This document shows positions 27,625 through 36,524 of a stretch of 64,000 nucleotides of DNA, one piece after another (the first letter of the stretch is position 1; each line of letters opens with the position of its first letter). The notes beneath the pieces were generated by a model, which was not told the origin of the DNA, did not search any database, and worked only from the letters and a program-made list of their open reading frames with translations. This stretch comes from Chryseobacterium camelliae. Its GTDB lineage: Bacteria; Bacteroidota; Bacteroidia; Flavobacteriales; Weeksellaceae. A program made the position numbers and the translations under genes. Location of the stretch: positions 1,661,001 through 1,725,000 of the forward strand of contig NZ_CP115859.1 in assembly GCF_027920545.1 (NCBI RefSeq). Direction: 5' to 3'.

Positions 27625-28071
27625 ATGAAAGAAAAAATAATTTTCGGGATAGGTCTCTCTTTTCTTTTAAGCAGCTGCAGTACACATTACAATACAACTT
27701 CTTCATCTGCCCCTAAAAGCGCTCAACCCCGGCCAACTTCTACTCCATCAGCATCACAAACAGAACAGGAGTACAACAGTTTAATTAAGACCTATAAACC
27801 GGAAACCGCAGAGGTTTTAACGGATCTATTCAATAACAGCTCAAACGATCCTAAAACGTCTATTACCGTTACCAACAAATCCCGATGCAATATGGTCCTG
27901 AGTATCACCGGAAAGAATTATTCCAAAAAAATTCCGATAGCTGCAGGTAAAATAGGCTATGCTATGGTTCTTAAAAACCAAAACTACAGCCTGTCCGGAA
28001 TGGTTTGCAACTCGGTCTATAAAAAAACGCAATACATATCCTCTTCCTATAGCATTACACTTTCCAATTAA
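27625..28071 (+). CDS. Lipoprotein, third member of the local two-Cys family
   Basis: 148 residues. The N-terminus is a lipoprotein signal (IIFGIGLSFLLSSCSTHYN, Cys at about residue 17). A Ser/Thr/Pro-rich linker of 35 residues follows. The domain from about residue 58 (ETAEVLTDLFNNS) shows ITVTNKSRCNMVLSITG, KIPIAAGKIGYAMVLKNQNY and GMVCNSVYKKTQY, matching the ends of the proteins at 7184-7879 and 26019-26795, with both Cys kept. It is the shortest, essentially linker plus domain. It should be anchored in the outer membrane by a lipid. Function unknown. It converges on rpsB. Confidence 0.7.
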   Translation: MKEKIIFGIGLSFLLSSCSTHYNTTSSSAPKSAQPRPTSTPSASQTEQEYNSLIKTYKPETAEVLTDLFNNSSNDPKTSITVTNKSRCNMVLSITGKNYSKKIPIAAGKIGYAMVLKNQNYSLSGMVCNSVYKKTQYISSSYSITLSN

Positions 28072-28091
28072 TACAAAACCTCATCCAATAA

Positions 28092-28125
28092 AAAATCCGC
28101 TAAGCATTAAACTTAACGGATTTTT
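28092..28125. terminator. Bidirectional terminator between the lipoprotein gene and rpsB
   Basis: Perfect 11-base stem AATCCGCTAAG / CTTAACGGATT (one C-A mismatch or G-T on the other strand) with A-run before and T8 after, so it can work for the plus-strand lipoprotein gene and the minus-strand rplM-rpsI-rpsB operon. Confidence 0.8.
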
Positions 28126-28148
28126 TTTATTTTAAAGATAAACCTTAA

Positions 28149-28910
28149 TTATTCAGCGTCGAAATCAGCATCTTTATCAGCAGATACTACTTCTCCTTCT
28201 TCTTTAGATTTTTCTTTATCAGCTTTTCTTTGAGACTGACCTTCTTTGATAGATTCTGAAACAATGCTCAAGATCATATCGATAGATTTAGAAGCATCAT
28301 CGTTTCCTGGGATAACGAAATCTACTTTTCTTGGGTCAGAGTTTGTATCAACAATACCGAAAACTGGAATACCTAATTTCTTAGCTTCAGTTACAGCGAT
28401 GTGTTCTCTCATGATATCTACAACGAAGATTGCAGAAGGAAGACGAACCATGTCAGAGATAGAACCTAAGTTTTTCTCTAAGTTAGCTCTTTGTCTGTCT
28501 ACTTGTAATCTTTCTTTTTTAGATAAAGTTTCGAACGTACCATCTTTTTTCATTTTGTCGATAGCGTTCATTTTCTTTACAGCCTTTCTGATAGTAACGA
28601 AGTTCGTTAGCATACCTCCTGGCCATCTTTCTGTAATATAAGGCATATTAAGTTCTGAAGCGTGTTTTGCAACAACTTCTTTCGCTTGCTTCTTAGTAGC
28701 TACGAAAAGAACTTTTTTACCTGCAGAAGTTAATTTTTCTAAAGCTCCACAAGCTTCGTCCAATTTAACAGCTGTTTTATGTAAGTCTACAATGTGAATA
28801 CCATTTTTCTCCATAAAAATGTATGGAGCCATATTTGGATTCCACTTTCTAGTCATGTGACCGAAGTGTACACCAGCCTCTAGAAGGTCTTTTACATTTG
28901 CTTTTGCCAT
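28149..28910 (-). CDS. rpsB: 30S ribosomal protein S2
   Basis: 253 residues. Typical S2 opening (VKDLLEAGVHFGHMTRKWNP), then GIHIVDLHKTA, ITERWPGGMLTNF and the GIVDTNSDPRKVDFVIPGND segment. The C-terminal tail is acidic and low-complexity (Lys/Glu/Asp), as in other Bacteroidota. S2 joins the head-platform interface of the 30S subunit late in assembly. It is third on the minus strand after rplM and rpsI, but 207 bases separate it from rpsI and this gap holds a degenerate repeat. tsf, its usual downstream neighbour, is absent from this side. Confidence 0.97.
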   Translation of the reverse strand: MAKANVKDLLEAGVHFGHMTRKWNPNMAPYIFMEKNGIHIVDLHKTAVKLDEACGALEKLTSAGKKVLFVATKKQAKEVVAKHASELNMPYITERWPGGMLTNFVTIRKAVKKMNAIDKMKKDGTFETLSKKERLQVDRQRANLEKNLGSISDMVRLPSAIFVVDIMREHIAVTEAKKLGIPVFGIVDTNSDPRKVDFVIPGNDDASKSIDMILSIVSESIKEGQSQRKADKEKSKEEGEVVSADKDADFDAE

Positions 28911-28964
28911 GTTTTCTGTTTTTGTTAGTTTACTTTCCGTTTTTTAAACAATCAACAACTTCTT

Positions 28965-29113
28965 TAGATGGGAGAAGCGTTTGGATGCTAAACATAACGG
29001 GCAATTGGCGGTTTGCTTTTTGCTTTTGGCAATTGGCTTTTCGCCGAGATTAAGTTTAAAAAAATTTTAATAAATTCCTGAAGCCAATAGCTATAAGCCA
29101 TTCGCCAACAGCA
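28965..29113. repeat. Degenerate intergenic repeat between rpsB and rpsI
   Basis: The 207-base gap has no gene. It holds repeated short units of the GCAATTGGC / GGCTTTTCGCC / GCCAATAGC / GCCATTCGCC kind, with the left half roughly the inverse complement of the right half around an AT-rich centre. I read it as one of the low-complexity, partly palindromic repeats scattered in Chryseobacterium-type genomes, similar in style to those at 51484-51597 and 53890-53949. Confidence 0.5.
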
Positions 29114-29117
29114 AATC

Positions 29118-29504
29118 TTAACGTTTTGAGAATTGGAATCTCTTTCTTGCTTTTTTCTGACCTGGCTTCTTTCTTTCCACCATTCTTGCGTCTCTTGTAA
29201 GTAAACCAGCTGGTTTCAAAGCTAATCTGAATTCAGCATTGATTTCGCATAAAGCTCTTGAAATACCTAATCTGATAGCTTCTGCCTGACCTGTATTACC
29301 ACCACCGAAAACATTTACAGTAACGTCATACTGACCAACAGTTTCAGAAAGGATGAACGGTTGGTTTAATTTGTAAACCATCACGTCTGTAGAGAAATAA
29401 GTTGCAGCATCTTTACCGTTTACTGTAATGTTACCAGTTCCTGGCTTTACATAAACTCTAGCTACAGAAGTTTTTCTTCTTCCGATTTTGTGAACTATAG
29501 ACAT
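29118..29504 (-). CDS. rpsI: 30S ribosomal protein S9
   Basis: 128 residues. Opens [18 protein letters not shown] and ends with the basic tail [15 protein letters not shown] that reaches into the P site of the 30S subunit. The [19 protein letters not shown] segment is the S9 signature. It starts seven bases after the rplM stop, the standard L13-S9 pair, so it is transcribed from the promoter at 30014-30042. Confidence 0.97.
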   Translation of the reverse strand: MSIVHKIGRRKTSVARVYVKPGTGNITVNGKDAATYFSTDVMVYKLNQPFILSETVGQYDVTVNVFGGGNTGQAEAIRLGISRALCEINAEFRLALKPAGLLTRDARMVERKKPGQKKARKRFQFSKR

Positions 29505-29511
29505 AAATTAA

Positions 29512-29967
29512 TTATTTAAATTCGTTAACATTAATTGTTTTAGGCTGTTGAGCTTCATGCTTGTGCTCAGTTCCTTCATATAAATAAAGGTTCTTTAATA
29601 AAGCAGATCCTAATCTGTTTTTAGGCAACATACCTTTTACAGACTTTTCCAATACTTTTAAAGAATCTTTCTTTTGAAGTTCAGCCGCAGTCATAGACTT
29701 CTGTCCTCCAGGGTAACCTGTATGCCAGATATAAGTCTTATCGTTCCACTTGTTTCCAGAAAGAGTAACTTTCCCAGCGTTCAAAACGATTACGTTATCA
29801 CCACAATCTACGTGAGGTGTGTAGTTCGTTTTGTGCTTACCTCTCAAAATCTTTGCAACCGTAGAAGCTAGTCTTCCCAACGGTTGTCCTTCAGCGTCTA
29901 CCACAACCCATTCTTTATTAGCAGTAGCTTTGTTCGCTGAAACAGTTTTGTAACTTAATGTATTCAC
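29512..29967 (-). CDS. rplM: 50S ribosomal protein L13
   Basis: 151 residues. WVVVDAEGQPLGRLAS at the start, then the LRGKHKTNYTPHVDCGDNVI segment and GMLPKNRLG, all L13 hallmarks. L13 binds 23S rRNA early in 50S assembly. First gene of the minus-strand rplM-rpsI-rpsB operon, with a strong promoter just upstream. Confidence 0.97.
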   Translation of the reverse strand: MNTLSYKTVSANKATANKEWVVVDAEGQPLGRLASTVAKILRGKHKTNYTPHVDCGDNVIVLNAGKVTLSGNKWNDKTYIWHTGYPGGQKSMTAAELQKKDSLKVLEKSVKGMLPKNRLGSALLKNLYLYEGTEHKHEAQQPKTINVNEFK

Positions 29968-30013
29968 ACGTTTTAGTTAAAGATTAAACATAATTTTCCC
30001 CTAAAAGGGTGTG

Positions 30014-30042
30014 CAAAGGTACAAATTATTTTCGGAATGCAA
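30014..30042 (-). promoter_or_regulatory. Strong promoter of the rplM-rpsI-rpsB operon
   Basis: On the minus strand TTG (30040-30042), 18-base spacer, then TACCTTTG (30014-30021). Both boxes and the spacing match the Bacteroidota sigma-A consensus, making this one of the two best promoters in the window. The rest of the 330-base gap 29968-30297 is AT-rich and holds nothing else I can name, except the -7 box for the next plus-strand gene. Confidence 0.75.
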
Positions 30043-30271
30043 AAACATATTTCATTTAATCTATTGATTACGGATTTATCGCCCGCAATTTGATAGATCT
30101 TTTCGATAAAATTCTCAATCCCAAACAAATACACTTTTCCAATAAAAACTTTTGACAAATTTCAAAAACAAAAGTTATTTTAAAAATTCAGCACTCTTTT
30201 CACCTTATTAATTTTATTTAAAGATACATTCAAAATAGTATCGATATAATTACTTTATATGTATAATTAAT

Positions 30272-30279
30272 TATATTTG
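30272..30279 (+). promoter_or_regulatory. -7 box before the DUF3667 gene
   Basis: TATATTTG fits TAnnTTTG and ends 18 bases before the ATG at 30298. The TTG inside this box is an in-frame alternative start that I rejected. Confidence 0.45.
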
Positions 30280-30297
30280 CCTAAAACACTGAAAGCT

Positions 30298-31413
30298 ATG
30301 AGCCACGGAAAAACCAGAGAAAATAAAACGTGCCTTAACTGCGGACATACCGTTGAAGAAAGATTCTGCCCTCATTGCGGACAGGAAAATATAGAACCCA
30401 AGCAGCCCTTCCATTTTCTTTTCACTCACTTCATTGAGGATTTCACTCACTATGATGGCGAATTCTGGAAAACCATAAAATATTTATTGCTAAGACCCGG
30501 AAAATTAACCCGAGAATATCTTGCTGGGAAAAGACAGATGTATGTTGCCCCGGTAAAACTCTATATTTTTATAAGTTTCATTACATTCTTTCTCCCTTCT
30601 CTTTTTTCAGACTCAGAAGAGGAAGCAACAGAACATGATAAAAAAACACATGTAGCTAAAAAAGAAGAAGAAAAAACTAAAGACGGAAAAACAGCAAAGT
30701 TTACAGACAGCTTACAACAACACTTATCCAAAGAGCAATTAAGCAAGAAGCCCCAATCACAAGCCTCCAAAGATCTAAAAGTAACAGAAGTTAACGGAAA
30801 TAACATCGACACCGATGCTTTAGGAGAAACCGAAGACGGCAGGTTAAGCGTTCTCGGTACACGCAATATGAAACAGTACGATTCTCTTTACACGAAAGAC
30901 AAAGGAAATGCATTTTTATACAGCTTCATGAAACCTTTCGCAAAAAAAATATTCCATATGCAGGAACAAGGTTTAAAAAAGGAGCTCATTATGGACAAGT
31001 TTAAAGAAACCTTTGTTCACACACTTCCGAAAGCCCTGTTTGTTTACCTGCCTATTTTTGCTTTTTTTCTTTGGATCTTTCACAGTAAAAAGAAATGGTG
31101 GTATTTTGATCACGGGATTTTTACCCTTCACTATTTCTCATTCCTGTTACTAGGGACACTTATTTTAATATGTCTTGATAAAATCACAGACCTTTTACCA
31201 AATTACGGTGTTTTAAACTTATTAACTATACTGATCAATATTGCAGCTATCACTTACATGTCAATCTATTTCTTCATTGCTCACCACAGAGTTTACGAAA
31301 GCTCCCGGGCAATGAGTGTATTCAAAGGAATATTTTTATTCATGATCAACTTTATCGGGGTCTTATGTATGGGATTACTATTAATGTATGTAAGTTTTCT
31401 AATGATGCATTAA
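30298..31413 (+). CDS. DUF3667 membrane protein with zinc ribbon
   Basis: I start at the ATG at 30298 (MSHGKTRENKTCLNCG), giving 371 residues. Residues 12-30 are a C-x-x-C ... C-x-x-C zinc ribbon (CLNCGHTVEERFCPHCG). Next come FHFLFTHFIEDFTHYDGEFW and LLRPGKLTREYLAGKRQMYV, the DUF3667 signature. One membrane segment follows (residues about 90-105), then a long charged cytoplasmic or periplasmic insert (about 110-230), then three to four membrane segments at 255-365. Inner-membrane location is likely. The family is common in Bacteroidota and has no known role. It overlaps the convergent gene at 31410 by four bases. Confidence 0.85.
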   Translation: MSHGKTRENKTCLNCGHTVEERFCPHCGQENIEPKQPFHFLFTHFIEDFTHYDGEFWKTIKYLLLRPGKLTREYLAGKRQMYVAPVKLYIFISFITFFLPSLFSDSEEEATEHDKKTHVAKKEEEKTKDGKTAKFTDSLQQHLSKEQLSKKPQSQASKDLKVTEVNGNNIDTDALGETEDGRLSVLGTRNMKQYDSLYTKDKGNAFLYSFMKPFAKKIFHMQEQGLKKELIMDKFKETFVHTLPKALFVYLPIFAFFLWIFHSKKKWWYFDHGIFTLHYFSFLLLGTLILICLDKITDLLPNYGVLNLLTILINIAAITYMSIYFFIAHHRVYESSRAMSVFKGIFLFMINFIGVLCMGLLLMYVSFLMMH

Positions 31414-31742
31414 TCACGAAGCGTCTTATTCGCTCTGAAACTTGCAATTAAGTAATACGCGACAAAAACAGTAGAAAATTTAAGGATAGAAGGAATGGCC
31501 AGCTCAAGACTAAAGATCAGGGTTCCGATCAAAACCAACACTCCCATTGCTACAAAAGACAATCCTAATTTTTGTGGCAATGTAAAATTCGGCGTATCCA
31601 GATAATAAGCGATTCCCCATGCAATACCGAAAGCCAGGGCGTAATAAATATCAAGACCCAAATTTTCTGAACTGTAAAAGAAGTAATTAATTAAAAAACT
31701 TAAAACCGTTCCTAACACAAAATACAGCAATGCCTTTTTCAT
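31410..31742 (-). CDS. Small integral membrane protein
   Basis: 110 residues. About four hydrophobic segments: residues 4-22 (LLYFVLGTVLSFLINYFF), 30-48, 58-78 and 80-100. The loops are short, so nearly the whole protein is in the inner membrane. No motif points to a function and I do not recognise the family. It converges with the DUF3667 gene, their stop codons overlapping by four bases. Confidence 0.65.
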   Translation of the reverse strand: MKKALLYFVLGTVLSFLINYFFYSSENLGLDIYYALAFGIAWGIAYYLDTPNFTLPQKLGLSFVAMGVLVLIGTLIFSLELAIPSILKFSTVFVAYYLIASFRANKTLRD

Positions 31743-31916
31743 ACCTTATATATTATGATGCAAAAGTAGATAAATTAATTTGAGAATTTAAAAATGAATA
31801 TGGCTTCACTTTTAAACTAATGTTTGTTCAACAGGTAAACACCCGATTAACAAAACTAATGCAAAATACTAAATATCAACATCTTAAACTAAAGTAAACG
31901 GTTGCTATTTTATTAT

Positions 31917-31924
31917 TATATTTG
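31917..31924 (+). promoter_or_regulatory. -7 box of the icmF promoter
   Basis: TATATTTG, 26 bases before the ATG. The 208-base gap upstream shows no B12 riboswitch that I can recognise. Confidence 0.45.
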
Positions 31925-31950
31925 GGAATTCAGAAATTTTCTAGTTTTTT

Positions 31951-34900
31951 ATGGAAACCCAAAAATATACTCCAAAAAATAAAGTAAGAATCGTGACTGC
32001 TGCATCGTTATTCGATGGTCATGATGCTGCTATTAATATTATGCGTCGTGTCATTCAGGGAACCGGATGCGAAGTTATCCATCTTGGTCACGACAAATCG
32101 GCAGAAGAAGTTGTCAATACAGCTATTCAGGAAGATGCTAATGCAATTGCCTTAACTTCATATCAAGGCGGTCACAACGAATATTTTAAATATATCTACG
32201 ATCTTTTAAGAGAAAAAAACTCTCCGCAAATCAAGATTTTTGGCGGCGGCGGCGGTGTAATCCTGCCTGAAGAAATCGAAGACATCATGTCTTACGGAAT
32301 CGACAGAATTTATTCTCCGGACGACGGCCGTGAGCTTGGTTTACAGGGTATGATCGATGATTTAGTGAAAAGATCAGATTTCGCAACAGGAAAAGAAGTT
32401 ACAGAAAACGATTTAGATTCAATCAGTTTTGAAAACGCTACAAGCATTGCAAAAATCATTTCTGCAGTAGAGAACTTTTCAGAAGAAAAACCGGAATTGG
32501 TAAAAGCGATTGACGAAAAATCAAAAGACCTAAATATCCCTATCATTGGTATCACAGGAACCGGAGGAGCGGGAAAATCTTCATTAACAGACGAATTGGT
32601 AAGACGTTTCATCCGTTCAAATCCGGATAAAAAAATTGCCATCATTTCGATTGACCCTTCCAAAAAGAAAACGGGAGGAGCACTTTTGGGTGACAGAATT
32701 CGTATGAACGCAATCAATGATCCGCGAGTGTATATGCGTTCGATGGCGACAAGAGAGAACAATGTTTCAGTTTCTCCGTTCATTCATTCTGCCTTGAATG
32801 TTTTAAAACTGGCTCATCCTGATGTGATCGTCCTTGAAACTTCGGGTATCGGACAATCAGGTTCGGAAGTTTCAGATTTTGCAGATGTTTCGATGTATGT
32901 AATGACTCCTGAATACGGAGCTTCTACACAGTTGGAAAAAATCGACATGCTGGACTATGCAGATTTGGTTGCTTTAAATAAATCTGACAAAAGAGGAGCT
33001 CTTGATGCTCTTCAAGCGGTAAGAAAACAGTTCCAGAGAAACCATTTATTGTGGGAACAGCCATTGGATGAAATGCCGGTTTATGCAACAAAAGCATCTC
33101 AGTTCAATGATCACGGAACAACAGAACTATATAACAGATTAGTTTCGAAAGTAAATGCAAAATTTACTGATTTAAACTTAAAAGGTTTTGTTGAGCAGGA
33201 AGTGACCGACGAAGTAACGATTATTCCTCCGAAAAGAGTTCGTTACCTTTCCGAAATCGTTGAAAACAACAGACAATATGATGCCAACATCGAAAAACAA
33301 GCTGAGCTTGCAAGAACAATGTATCATATTAATGGCGTAAAAAATATTATTTCAAACGAAACTTTAGAAGCTGAATATCAAAAGGCCGAAAAAGAACTTC
33401 AACAGGAAAATATTGATTTCCTGAAAACCTGGGATGATACGAAAAAGGCTTTCCACGAAGAATTTTATTCCTACTTCGTAAGAGGAAAAGAAATTAAAGT
33501 GGAGACCTCAACAGAATCTTTATCCCACTTAAGAATTCCAAAAATCGCATTACCAAAATATAATGACTGGGGTGATCTGATCAAATGGAAAGGACAGGAA
33601 AATCTTCCGGGAGGATTCCCTTACACTGCAGGAATTTATCCTTTCAAGAGAACCGGAGAAGATCCGACGAGAATGTTCGCGGGAGAAGGAGGTCCTGAAA
33701 GAACCAACAGAAGATTCCACTACGTTTCTGCGGAAATGCCTGCAAAACGTTTATCCACGGCTTTCGACTCTGTAACGCTTTACGGACAGGATCCGGCTCT
33801 ACCACCGGATATTTATGGTAAAATCGGAAATGCGGGAGTTTCTATCGCTACTTTGGATGATGCTAAAAAACTGTATTCAGGATTTGATCTGGTCAATGCA
33901 TTGACTTCAGTTTCCATGACGATCAACGGACCTGCACCGATGTTGTTGGCTTTCTTCATGAATGCAGCAATCGATCAGAATGTTGAAAAATACATTGCTG
34001 AGAATAAGCTTGAGGCCAAGGTTGAGGAAGTTTTAAAAGCGAAATTCGACGACAAAGGCTTGGAAAGACCAAAATATAACGGTGAACTTCCTCCTTCCAA
34101 TAATGGTTTAGGATTAAAACTGTTAGGAATCACAGGAGACGAGGTAATTCCTGCGGAAGCTTATGCTGAAATTAAAGCAAAAACCATCGCAACAGTTCGT
34201 GGAACCGTTCAGGCAGATATTTTAAAAGAAGATCAGGCTCAGAATACCTGTATTTTCTCTACTGAATTTGCTTTGAGATTAATGGGTGATGTTCAGGAAT
34301 ATTTCATCAAAGAAAAAGTAAGAAACTTCTACTCTGTTTCCATTTCAGGATACCACATTGCAGAAGCAGGTGCAAATCCGGTTTCCCAGTTGGCATTTAC
34401 ATTGGCAAATGGTTTCACATATGTTGAATATTATTTGTCAAGAGGAATGGACATCAATGATTTTGCTCCAAACTTATCATTCTTCTTCTCCAACGGTATC
34501 GATCCTGAATATTCGGTAATCGGACGTGTGGCAAGAAGAATCTGGGCAAAAGCTATGAAGCTGAAATACGGAGCTGACGAAAGAAGCCAGATGTTGAAAT
34601 ACCACATCCAGACTTCAGGACGTTCGCTTCACGCTCAGGAAATCGATTTCAACGATATAAGAACGACTTTACAGGCACTTTACGCGATCTATGATAACTG
34701 TAACTCTCTCCACACGAATGCTTATGACGAAGCGATTACAACGCCGACTGAGCAATCGGTAAGAAGAGCAATGGCAATTCAGTTGATCATCAATAAAGAA
34801 TTAGGGTTGGCGAAAAACGAAAATCCGCTTCAAGGTTCATTTATTATTGAAGAATTAACAGATCTTGTGGAAGAAGCTGTATATGCAGAATTCGACAGAA

Positions 34901-35298
34901 TCACAGAAAGAGGCGGTGTTTTAGGAGCAATGGAAACGATGTATCAGCGTTCAAAAATCCAAGAGGAATCTATGCATTACGAATGGTTGAAGCATACAGG
35001 AGAATATCCGATCATCGGAGTAAATACGTTCTTAGGCAAAGACGGTTCTCCAACAGTTCGTCCGGGAGAAGTTATCCGTTCGACTGAGGAAGAAAAACAG
35101 TTCCAGATCGAAATGCTTCATAATTTCCAGAATTCTAATCATGATAAATCGGAAGAAGCATTGAAAACATTACAACACGCAGCCATCAATCAGCAAAACT
35201 TATTCGAAGTCATGATGGATGCCGTGAAATACTGTTCTCTTGGACAGATTACCAATGCTTTGTTCGAAGTAGGCGGTAAGTACAGAAGAAACATGTAA
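31951..35298 (+). CDS. icmF: Fused B12-dependent acyl-CoA mutase with G-protein chaperone (IcmF type)
   Basis: 1115 residues in the IcmF order. First comes a B12-binding domain (residues about 10-140, with [11 protein letters not shown] supplying the cobalt-ligating His, and [12 protein letters not shown]). A MeaB-like GTPase domain follows (about 195-420, P-loop [15 protein letters not shown], then [14 protein letters not shown] and a LNKSD base-recognition motif). The TIM-barrel mutase ends the protein (about 540-1115). IcmF interconverts isobutyryl-CoA and n-butyryl-CoA; some members also act on isovaleryl- or pivalyl-CoA. The [17 protein letters not shown] segment has Phe where methylmalonyl-CoA mutases have Tyr (YPYR), arguing against methylmalonyl-CoA as substrate. 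The built-in GTPase loads and protects the cofactor. It ends in a terminator and appears to be transcribed alone. Confidence 0.92.
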   Translation: METQKYTPKNKVRIVTAASLFDGHDAAINIMRRVIQGTGCEVIHLGHDKSAEEVVNTAIQEDANAIALTSYQGGHNEYFKYIYDLLREKNSPQIKIFGGGGGVILPEEIEDIMSYGIDRIYSPDDGRELGLQGMIDDLVKRSDFATGKEVTENDLDSISFENATSIAKIISAVENFSEEKPELVKAIDEKSKDLNIPIIGITGTGGAGKSSLTDELVRRFIRSNPDKKIAIISIDPSKKKTGGALLGDRIRMNAINDPRVYMRSMATRENNVSVSPFIHSALNVLKLAHPDVIVLETSGIGQSGSEVSDFADVSMYVMTPEYGASTQLEKIDMLDYADLVALNKSDKRGALDALQAVRKQFQRNHLLWEQPLDEMPVYATKASQFNDHGTTELYNRLVSKVNAKFTDLNLKGFVEQEVTDEVTIIPPKRVRYLSEIVENNRQYDANIEKQAELARTMYHINGVKNIISNETLEAEYQKAEKELQQENIDFLKTWDDTKKAFHEEFYSYFVRGKEIKVETSTESLSHLRIPKIALPKYNDWGDLIKWKGQENLPGGFPYTAGIYPFKRTGEDPTRMFAGEGGPERTNRRFHYVSAEMPAKRLSTAFDSVTLYGQDPALPPDIYGKIGNAGVSIATLDDAKKLYSGFDLVNALTSVSMTINGPAPMLLAFFMNAAIDQNVEKYIAENKLEAKVEEVLKAKFDDKGLERPKYNGELPPSNNGLGLKLLGITGDEVIPAEAYAEIKAKTIATVRGTVQADILKEDQAQNTCIFSTEFALRLMGDVQEYFIKEKVRNFYSVSISGYHIAEAGANPVSQLAFTLANGFTYVEYYLSRGMDINDFAPNLSFFFSNGIDPEYSVIGRVARRIWAKAMKLKYGADERSQMLKYHIQTSGRSLHAQEIDFNDIRTTLQALYAIYDNCNSLHTNAYDEAITTPTEQSVRRAMAIQLIINKELGLAKNENPLQGSFIIEELTDLVEEAVYAEFDRITERGGVLGAMETMYQRSKIQEESMHYEWLKHTGEYPIIGVNTFLGKDGSPTVRPGEVIRSTEEEKQFQIEMLHNFQNSNHDKSEEALKTLQHAAINQQNLFEVMMDAVKYCSLGQITNALFEVGGKYRRNM

Positions 35299-35354
35299 CG
35301 ACTGTGCCGTAGACAATTGTTGACAACTAAACATATCAATAATCTATAAAATTA

Positions 35355-35385
35355 AAACCTCAAAGAAAATTCTTTGAGGTTTTTT
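35355..35385 (+). terminator. Terminator after icmF
   Basis: Stem AACCTCAAAGAA / TTCTTTGAGGTT with a short loop and T6. Confidence 0.85.
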
Positions 35386-35442
35386 GTATTTTTATAAACT
35401 AAACCCCAACCTTATCCGTTACCACACTACAAAATAACTAGT

Positions 35443-36483
35443 ATGAAAATTAATTTTAAAAGAATATCATTTTTAATTGCCATCAGTCTATCCTCAACCC
35501 TATTTGCCCAAAAGCGGACGGAAGATTTTACCATCAGTCTTCCTGTTCAAAAACTAGATAAAAGTTATTATAAAACCATTACAGTTATTGATAACAGAAT
35601 GGATACAACTTCCATAGGAATTGTTCAGCAGGGCGCCTTGAATGCAAAGGCAAGAGTTGTTCCCACTTCACCTCTATCTAATCAGTTTCAAAGTGTATTG
35701 AATAGTATAAATGGAGAAAATGCAGAAAACGGAAGTCTGGTTTTATATCTTAAACAATTGTATTTCGCCGAAGTTTCTAAAGCATTTACAGAGTTTGGCT
35801 ATTGCTATTTTCAAGGTTTCCTGTTTGCTAAAAATGAAAACGGAACCTATTCCCTCCTTGAAAAAACAGATACGGTTGTAGATCATAAAGACTCGGACGT
35901 TACAAAAGATATTTTAAGAAAAGGCAGCGAAATGCTTGGTCAGTTTATTGCTAAAAATGCATCCAGAAAACCTGAAACAACTGAGCAATATAGTTTTGAT
36001 CAGATTAAAAAATTCGATGATATTGATAAACAATCTATAAATCTGTTTAATTCATCTCAACTAAAAGACGGTGTTTACAAAGATTATGCTTCCTTAAAAA
36101 ATCAGCAGCCTCAGCAGGAAATCACCAATGCAAAGTTTTATGGCAATATGCCAAAGATTGTAAGAATCTACGAAACTGCAGACGGAAAAGAAAAAGAGAT
36201 CAAGAAAGACGACATCTATGCCATAGTTTACAAAGGGGAACCTTACATCTATCTTCCTATTGAAAATCTTTTTACCAAAGCGGAAAAAAGAGACAACGAC
36301 TATTATTTCGTAGGAAAATTAAGATCAGGTGGTCCAAACACAGGCAATCTAAGCATCGGAATGTTTTTCGGAGCTGTAGGTGTTTTACTGGCTTCTAACC
36401 CCGCTTATCCTTTTGAGCAGAAAATAGATTACATCAACGGAGCTTTTATCCCAATTAAAGAAATTCAATCTAAAAAATATTAA
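35443..36483 (+). CDS. Secreted protein of unknown function
   Basis: 346 residues. Signal peptide of about 22 residues (FLIAISLSSTLFAQ). The mature protein starts with predicted beta strands (DFTISLPVQKL, YYKTITVIDNRMDTTSIGIV) and has a central helical part. Near the end (residues about 300-322) is a hydrophobic Gly-rich segment (LSIGMFFGAVGVLLASNPAY) that may be a membrane or lipid-contact stretch, followed by a short soluble tail. I do not recognise the family. The strong stem-loop after the stop at 36491-36519 suggests a single-gene transcript. Confidence 0.6.
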   Translation: MKINFKRISFLIAISLSSTLFAQKRTEDFTISLPVQKLDKSYYKTITVIDNRMDTTSIGIVQQGALNAKARVVPTSPLSNQFQSVLNSINGENAENGSLVLYLKQLYFAEVSKAFTEFGYCYFQGFLFAKNENGTYSLLEKTDTVVDHKDSDVTKDILRKGSEMLGQFIAKNASRKPETTEQYSFDQIKKFDDIDKQSINLFNSSQLKDGVYKDYASLKNQQPQQEITNAKFYGNMPKIVRIYETADGKEKEIKKDDIYAIVYKGEPYIYLPIENLFTKAEKRDNDYYFVGKLRSGGPNTGNLSIGMFFGAVGVLLASNPAYPFEQKIDYINGAFIPIKEIQSKKY

Positions 36484-36490
36484 TTCACGG

Positions 36491-36519
36491 AATCTCCCTA
36501 TTTTTGGGAGATTTTTATT
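36491..36519 (+). terminator. Terminator after the 35443 gene
   Basis: Perfect eight-base stem AATCTCCC / GGGAGATT followed by a T-rich tract. It overlaps the leader of the next gene, whose ATG is at 36525. Confidence 0.8.
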
Positions 36520-36524
36520 TTAAC

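Noticed and set aside
28246..28641. Long plus-strand open frame opposite rpsB
   Set aside because: It lies wholly antisense to a clear ribosomal protein gene and its translation shows no domain; long antisense frames are common opposite strongly biased genes.
29973..30158. Minus-strand open frame upstream of rplM
   Set aside because: It covers the strong rplM promoter and contains no recognisable protein sequence.
31743..31950. Possible B12 riboswitch before icmF
   Set aside because: I looked for a B12-box-like element and conserved stem pattern in the 208-base gap and found none; the gap is AT-rich with only a -7 box.
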